Of a DNA stretch of 64,000 bases, positions 61,101-64,000 are shown piece after piece; the first letter of the stretch is position 1; every line of letters begins with the position of its first letter. The notes beneath the pieces were generated by a model. The model did no database searches and was not told the DNA's origin. It was given only the letters and a program-made list of their open reading frames with translations. The stretch comes from CAIQPV01 sp964480365 (GTDB lineage: Bacteria > Pseudomonadota > Gammaproteobacteria > Burkholderiales > Gallionellaceae). The position numbers and the translations under genes were made by a program. Where the stretch lies: positions 1-64,000 of the forward strand of contig CAYZPM010000012.1 in the NCBI GenBank assembly GCA_964480365.1, given 5' to 3'.

Positions 61101-62900
61101 GCCGGTAACCCCCGATCCAGTCGGTCCAATACCATTGTTACCGGCACTCAATACAAGGTTGCCCGTGGTGATCGTGATGGCCGCAGTTACGTTTACGTTG
61201 TTTCCTGCGTTCGCTATAAAGCTTCCATTTGTTGTCGTAACGGCCGCATTCACGTTTACATCGCGTGCGGCGGTTGATACAAAGCTTCCGTTGGTAGAAG
61301 TAATTGCCGCATTTACATTCACATCACGGATGGCACTCAACGTCAAAGTTGCCGGGGTTGTCGAAAGCGGTGTCCAAGTGACCGCCGCGCCTACGGTGAT
61401 ATCGCCATTCCCACTTCCGCCTGTGTTTGCCGTAGTAATGGTGACATCGGTGCCAGCATTCAACGAGGTAACGATGGTGCTGACGTTCACAGTGGACGTA
61501 CTCATTCCGTTATCCGGCGAGAAGACATTGGGGTCGCCGCCACTAAATGTACCGTTGGCAGTTGAACTCGTGATTGTCACATCGGCTGGATCGAGCAGCC
61601 ATGTGCCGCTCTTACCGTTCGGCGCGCCGGCATTGACATCGATGCCCGACACGTCCAGCCAGTGGCCGGAAGTTTCGATCAAGCCGCCGTCACCGCTTTG
61701 CACGCCGCCGCGCGCCGTAATACTGCCGTAAGCACGCGTCGAATCGTTTGCCCACAGCACAACCTTGCCACCACTGCCATTCGTGATGGCGTCAGCGGTG
61801 ATTGTGGAGTCCGCGCTCAGGTAAGTCGCGGAGGCATTCTGGACGGCAGAATTTGCACCGTGCAGGTCGCCACCGACCAAGACAGTACCGCCGCCCACCG
61901 TGCCGGACGCATTGACGCTCGCTGCAATCAGGCCAACACGATTGCCTAGCAGTTGGACGGTGCCGCCTTTGCCTGCCGCGCCCGTGCCTTTGGCTTCAAT
62001 TACGCCGGACACCAACGTGTCGCCGGTTTCGGACTGAACCGTTATCGTGCCTGCCTGTCCGCCGTTGGCGCTGATGCGGCTGCTTGATTCGAGGGTCACG
62101 TCCTGTGTCGCGCGCAGGACGATTTTGCCGCTTGCGTCTCGCCCCACCTGATTGGCATTAATGATGCCCGCATTTTGAAGCGCTGCGCCGTAAATGCCGA
62201 TTTCTCCGCTATGCGCAAGGATCTTGCCGAGATTGACAGCGGCGTTATCGCTTGCTGTAATTTCGACCCTTACCCCCGGCGTGCTGGAATCGAAAATATT
62301 TACCGATTGTCCTGCGGCCAGGATCACATCGCCCTGCGGGCTGTTGATGATGCCGCTGTTGGTGACGTTAGTTCCGACCAAATAGACGCTACCGCCCGAA
62401 GGTGTGGTGATACTCCCCTGGTTTTCCACCTTGCCCGCAAGCGGATTGGACGCGAAATTGAGCCGCCCCGCGAGAAAGTCCTGATTGCTCAGGTCGAGCG
62501 TTGAGGCCACCAACCCAGCCACGTCGATGCGCGCGCCCTGCCCCACCAGAATGCCGCTCGGATTAATCAGGAATACCCGGCCATTCGAGATGAGCGTTCC
62601 GAGGATGACTGAAGGATCGGAACCGATGACGCGATTGAGGACGCTCGATGCGGCGCTTTGCTGAATGAAGCGTGTAGTTTCGCCCACGCCGATTGAGAAC
62701 CCCTGCCAGTTGATAATTGCCCCAGGGCTGTTGGTGATGTTTAGTGAATTACCCGTAGTGGCAAATTTTGCCTGCCCCGAAACCACGGTTGGAGCCGTGC
62801 CATTAGCCTGTGCTTTGCCTGCGGCAAAGACACAAGCAATCGCTACGCTGACAGCGGCCTGTCGCCACATGGTAGAAACATGCTTGCTTGTCGCTGTCAT
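58131..62900 (-). CDS. TpsA-type exoprotein: haemagglutinin N-terminal domain with YDG/MBG repeats
   Basis: This 1589-residue secreted protein has a signal peptide (cleavage near KAQA), then a TPS secretion domain (GNSLNITNSPGAIINWQGF, GRVFLINPSGILVGQGARID) that a TpsB pore recognises. A Ser/Thr/Asn/Gly-rich beta-helix region and YDG-type domains (KVYNGTTTASLSF, KIYDGG) follow, then six 85-residue tandem repeats and two MBG-like domains (KVYGATAPALTYSTSGF). The C-terminus has a Cys pair, C1569-x4-C1574. In HMW1-type adhesins a terminal Cys pair anchors the protein to the cell, so this may stay surface-bound (inference). It lies downstream of fur on the same strand. Confidence 0.9.
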   Translation of the reverse strand: MTATSKHVSTMWRQAAVSVAIACVFAAGKAQANGTAPTVVSGQAKFATTGNSLNITNSPGAIINWQGFSIGVGETTRFIQQSAASSVLNRVIGSDPSVILGTLISNGRVFLINPSGILVGQGARIDVAGLVASTLDLSNQDFLAGRLNFASNPLAGKVENQGSITTPSGGSVYLVGTNVTNSGIINSPQGDVILAAGQSVNIFDSSTPGVRVEITASDNAAVNLGKILAHSGEIGIYGAALQNAGIINANQVGRDASGKIVLRATQDVTLESSSRISANGGQAGTITVQSETGDTLVSGVIEAKGTGAAGKGGTVQLLGNRVGLIAASVNASGTVGGGTVLVGGDLHGANSAVQNASATYLSADSTITADAITNGSGGKVVLWANDSTRAYGSITARGGVQSGDGGLIETSGHWLDVSGIDVNAGAPNGKSGTWLLDPADVTITSSTANGTFSGGDPNVFSPDNGMSTSTVNVSTIVTSLNAGTDVTITTANTGGSGNGDITVGAAVTWTPLSTTPATLTLSAIRDVNVNAAITSTNGSFVSTAARDVNVNAAVTTTNGSFIANAGNNVNVTAAITITTGNLVLSAGNNGIGPTGSGVTGGSAIFAAPGTVTLNTGASASIYYNPSSYATPTNYTSDFTGVGTVNSYMWVFAQANNKVYNGTTTASLSFVGDPTLGGIVTLVPGTADFDTRNAGNGKTVTYSGYSLGGLDANKFALFSSGGTTTANITPAPVTLTAPVVSKIYDGGTAYTTIAGDLIALSVPLIAGDTVTAATLAYLNKNAGAGDKTVNLNTVTINDSNGGANYTVTLAGNSISTITPAALALNAATDNRAYNGGISSAGVVAYTGLQTGDTLSGLSQDYASKNVLGVNLSTLNVNGGYTLSDGNSGGNYTATLNSTVGTITPAALALNAATDNRIYNGGINSAGTVTYTGLQTGDTLTGLSQAYASKNVLGANLSTLNVNGGYTLSDGNSGANYTVLLNSTAGTITPAAIAINAASDSRTYNGGISSAGTVTYTGLQTGDTLTGLSQDYASKNVLGTNLSTLNVNAGYTLSDGNPTPGANYTVTLNNAAGTITPAAIAINAATDSRTYNGGISSAGVVTYTGLQTGDTLTGLSQAYASKNALGANLSTLNVNGGYTLSDGNSGGNYTVTLNSTVGTITPAALAINAVTDSRVYNGGISSTGGVAYNGLQTGDTLTGLSQDYASKNVLGTNLSTLNVNGGYTLSDGNSGGNYTVTLNSTAGTITPAALALNAATDSRTYNGGIGSAGVVTYTGLQTGDTLSGLSQVFASKNVMGANLSTLNVNGGYTLSDGNSGANYAVTLNSAAGTITKAILDITANALGKVYGATAPALTYSTSGFQLGDTAGTVLSGALSRTAGENTGNYAINQNTLASNANYSITYTGANFGITPAALNVAANSQSKVFGASDPALTFSVTGLVNNPALGIADIAGTVLSGALTRVSGETVLGGPYAITQGSLVANSNYTLGFTHNYLIITGAAAEPILGTSAGTTAMPIMDFNAGQVIFTGVINNEFYYRPGNFWHISLNADNADPGFDVMRGTNDLDSRLDNCDGGFCETWSFPQEFEKTDGK
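58912..60446 (-). repeat. Six tandem 255-bp repeats in the TpsA gene
   Basis: The unit encodes 85 residues (AINAATDSRTYNGGISSAG ... GLQTGDTLTGLSQ ... NGGYTLSDGNSG ... GTITP). There are six copies; one is 6 bp longer because it encodes NPTPGANY instead of NSGANY. Copies are highly similar in DNA, so copy number can change by recombination and short-read assemblies may be wrong here. Confidence 0.92.
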
Positions 62901-63055
62901 TTTGATGTACCCCGCGCCAGACGCTCAATCCGTCGGATAAAGATATCCTCTTTGCCGGGAATGCTCTGTGCGTCAGCGCACGCAAGAAAGCAGACTTTCG
63001 ATACTGTGTTTCAACTCTTCTTGTTTACGGCATGAACCTTCAAGGGGCGGGGGCT

Positions 63056-63487
63056 TCAGCTTTTGTTTTTATTCGGGCAATTCGGCTTGTTGCAGTCTGC
63101 GTAGATGTAGAGCGAGTGATCGTGGACGGTGAAACCGCGCTCGGCGGCGGCTTTTTTCTGGTGTTCCTCGATGGCTGCATCGTAAAATTCCTCGACATGG
63201 CCGCATTGCATACAGACGATGTGGTCGTGGTGCCCGCCCTGATTGAGTTCGAACACCGATTTGCCGCCCTCGAAATGGTGTCGCATCAACAGCCCTGCTT
63301 GCTCGAACTGGGTCAGCACGCGGTAAACGGTAGCCAAGCCCACATCGTCGCCGCTGGCGAGCAGCAGCTTGTAAACCTCTTCCGCGCTCAGATGGCGTTC
63401 CTTGCTGGTTTCAAACAGGCTCAACACCTTGAGCCGGGGCAAGGTGGATTTCAGACCGGCACTCTTGAGATGTTCGGGTTGATGCAT
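63056..63487 (-). CDS. fur: Ferric uptake regulator Fur
   Basis: Fur is the iron-responsive repressor that binds Fur boxes when loaded with Fe(II). The 143-residue protein has a winged-helix N-half (LSAEEVYKLLLASGDDVGLATVYRVL) and a metal-binding dimer domain. The latter shows HHDH at 86-89, C92-x-x-C95 and a later C132/C137 pair, the latter two pairs giving the structural zinc site. The start MHQPEHLKSAGLK matches the family; 29 upstream in-frame codons run through the Fur box and are not coding. It is divergent from the cupredoxin/FTR1 genes, with a Fur box between. Confidence 0.96.
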   Translation of the reverse strand: MHQPEHLKSAGLKSTLPRLKVLSLFETSKERHLSAEEVYKLLLASGDDVGLATVYRVLTQFEQAGLLMRHHFEGGKSVFELNQGGHHDHIVCMQCGHVEEFYDAAIEEHQKKAAAERGFTVHDHSLYIYADCNKPNCPNKNKS

Positions 63488-63545
63488 ATTTATGACATCC
63501 AAAATATTTCGAAACATCTTGCCAGAAACATGTTGCAATTGCAAA

Positions 63546-63560
63546 TGAGAATGATTATCA
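63546..63560. promoter_or_regulatory. Fur box between fur and the cupredoxin gene
   Basis: TGAGAATGATTATCA is a 7-1-7 inverted repeat one base from the consensus TGATAATNATTATCA. It sits 59 bases before fur and 29 before the cupredoxin gene, so Fur probably controls both its own gene and the iron-uptake genes. Confidence 0.88.
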
Positions 63561-63588
63561 TTTACATAATTCAACTTTGGAGTTCTCC

Positions 63589-63915
63589 ATGAAACGACTG
63601 CTGTTCATCTCCCTGCTACTCCCGCTTGCCGCATACGCAGCCGATGCCGACTTTACGCTGACCATCAAGGATCAACGCTTTCAGCCGTCTGAATTCGCCA
63701 TTCCGTCGGGCAAGAAAATCAAGCTTCTGGTCGAAAATCAGGATGCCATGCCAGCCGAGTTCGAAAGCTATGATCTCTCTCGTGAAGTTATCGTGCCGGG
63801 ACATGGCAAAGTGACGGTTTTTGTCGGGCCACTGGAACCGGGAATCTACAAGTTTTTTAATGATTTTAATCATGATATGCAGGGTTCGATTGCGGCAAAA
63901 CCTGCCGTCAATTAA
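63589..63915 (+). CDS. Periplasmic cupredoxin-domain protein of an EfeUO-type iron system
   Basis: This 108-residue protein has a signal peptide (MKRLLFISLLLPLAAYA) and one cupredoxin-like domain (FTLTIKDQRFQPSEFAIPSGKKI, YDLSREVIVPGHGKVTVFVGPLEPG). It resembles the cupredoxin part of EfeO, made as a separate small protein. It may bind or oxidise iron before uptake by the FTR1 permease encoded next. The start is the ATG at 63589 with GGAG upstream; a TTG four codons earlier overlaps it. Expression is probably repressed by Fur with iron. Confidence 0.88.
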   Translation: MKRLLFISLLLPLAAYAADADFTLTIKDQRFQPSEFAIPSGKKIKLLVENQDAMPAEFESYDLSREVIVPGHGKVTVFVGPLEPGIYKFFNDFNHDMQGSIAAKPAVN

Positions 63916-63927
63916 GGACAACTGATC

Positions 63928-64000
63928 ATGCTAGCAACAGCAATCATCATGTTTCGGGAAGTGCTGGAAGCGTCCCTTATCATTGCCATCGTACTCGGCG
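63928..64000 (+). CDS. FTR1-family iron permease, N-terminal part (cut by window end)
   Basis: The first 24 codons (MLATAIIMFREVLEASLIIA) contain the REVLE form of the RExxE iron-binding motif of the FTR1/EfeU family in its first helix. AAGGA precedes the ATG. It lies 12 bases after the cupredoxin gene, so the pair forms an iron-uptake operon under the shared Fur box. The rest is outside the window. Confidence 0.85.
   Translation, partial: MLATAIIMFREVLEASLIIAIVLG

Noticed and set aside
62941..63055. Possible second riboswitch upstream of the TpsA gene
   Set aside because: GACGCACAGAGC and GGCAAAGAGG blocks recall GEMM pieces but are in the wrong order and do not fold into the aptamer.

Overview
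The window is a gene-dense piece of a chromosome from a Gram-negative bacterium, most likely a betaproteobacterium of the Gallionellaceae/Nitrosomonadales type. That placement is an inference from gene content: a DUF3579 gene next to murJ, a two-partner secretion pair, PAS, HDOD and hemerythrin signalling proteins, a Fur/EfeUO-type iron locus, and many short dispersed palindromic repeats. I saw no complete insertion sequence, prophage, CRISPR array, rRNA or tRNA.

Layout. 0-5 kb: a partial gene end, an MFS exporter, uvrB, and a phosphatidylserine-decarboxylase-like enzyme. 5-10 kb, minus strand: an arginine block (argD, argF, a hotdog thioesterase, argG) followed by ppnP and yajQ. 10-12.7 kb: rpsT with a clear promoter and terminator, a DUF3579 gene, and murJ. 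12.7-18 kb is accessory: orphan small genes, a decayed PAS/histidine kinase gene, and a fusion of a metallo-beta-lactamase fold, two cNMP-binding domains and a bacteriohemerythrin, flanked by two copies of a degenerate 56-bp repeat. 18-30 kb: recQ, a repeat-built Ser/Thr-rich protein, an EamA transporter, a candidate c-di-GMP riboswitch before an exported protein, a ferritin-like protein, a DUF4142 protein, a four-gene MAPEG/SDR/cupin/Crp operon, and a TPR-methyltransferase.

30-38 kb, minus strand: a tightly packed six-gene complex (hyfB, C, E, F, G and I-like). It resembles hydrogenase-4 and formate hydrogenlyase, but the large subunit lacks the NiFe cysteines. It is therefore better described as a complex I-related energy-converting module than as a hydrogenase. 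38-50 kb: housekeeping genes (metG, apbC/mrp, dcd, a PLP amino-acid decarboxylase, overlapping thyA-folA, an M17 aminopeptidase), a Ser/Thr kinase fused to a cNMP domain, and a BepA-like M48 protease. 51-64 kb: a DedA protein, a DUF1345 protein, a TpsB transporter with a duplicated POTRA region preceded by a 41-codon FlhB-like leader, an HD-GYP protein with a damaged HD motif, an HDOD protein, a 1589-residue TpsA-type exoprotein built from six 85-residue repeats, fur, and a divergent Fur-box-controlled cupredoxin/FTR1 iron-uptake start.

Two themes recur. Cyclic-nucleotide or c-di-GMP inputs are joined to unusual outputs (MBL-hemerythrin, Ser/Thr kinase, HD-GYP, candidate riboswitch). Short interspersed repeats have also entered coding sequence: the N-terminus of the TPR protein, probably the metG linker, and possibly the hyfG-like gene.
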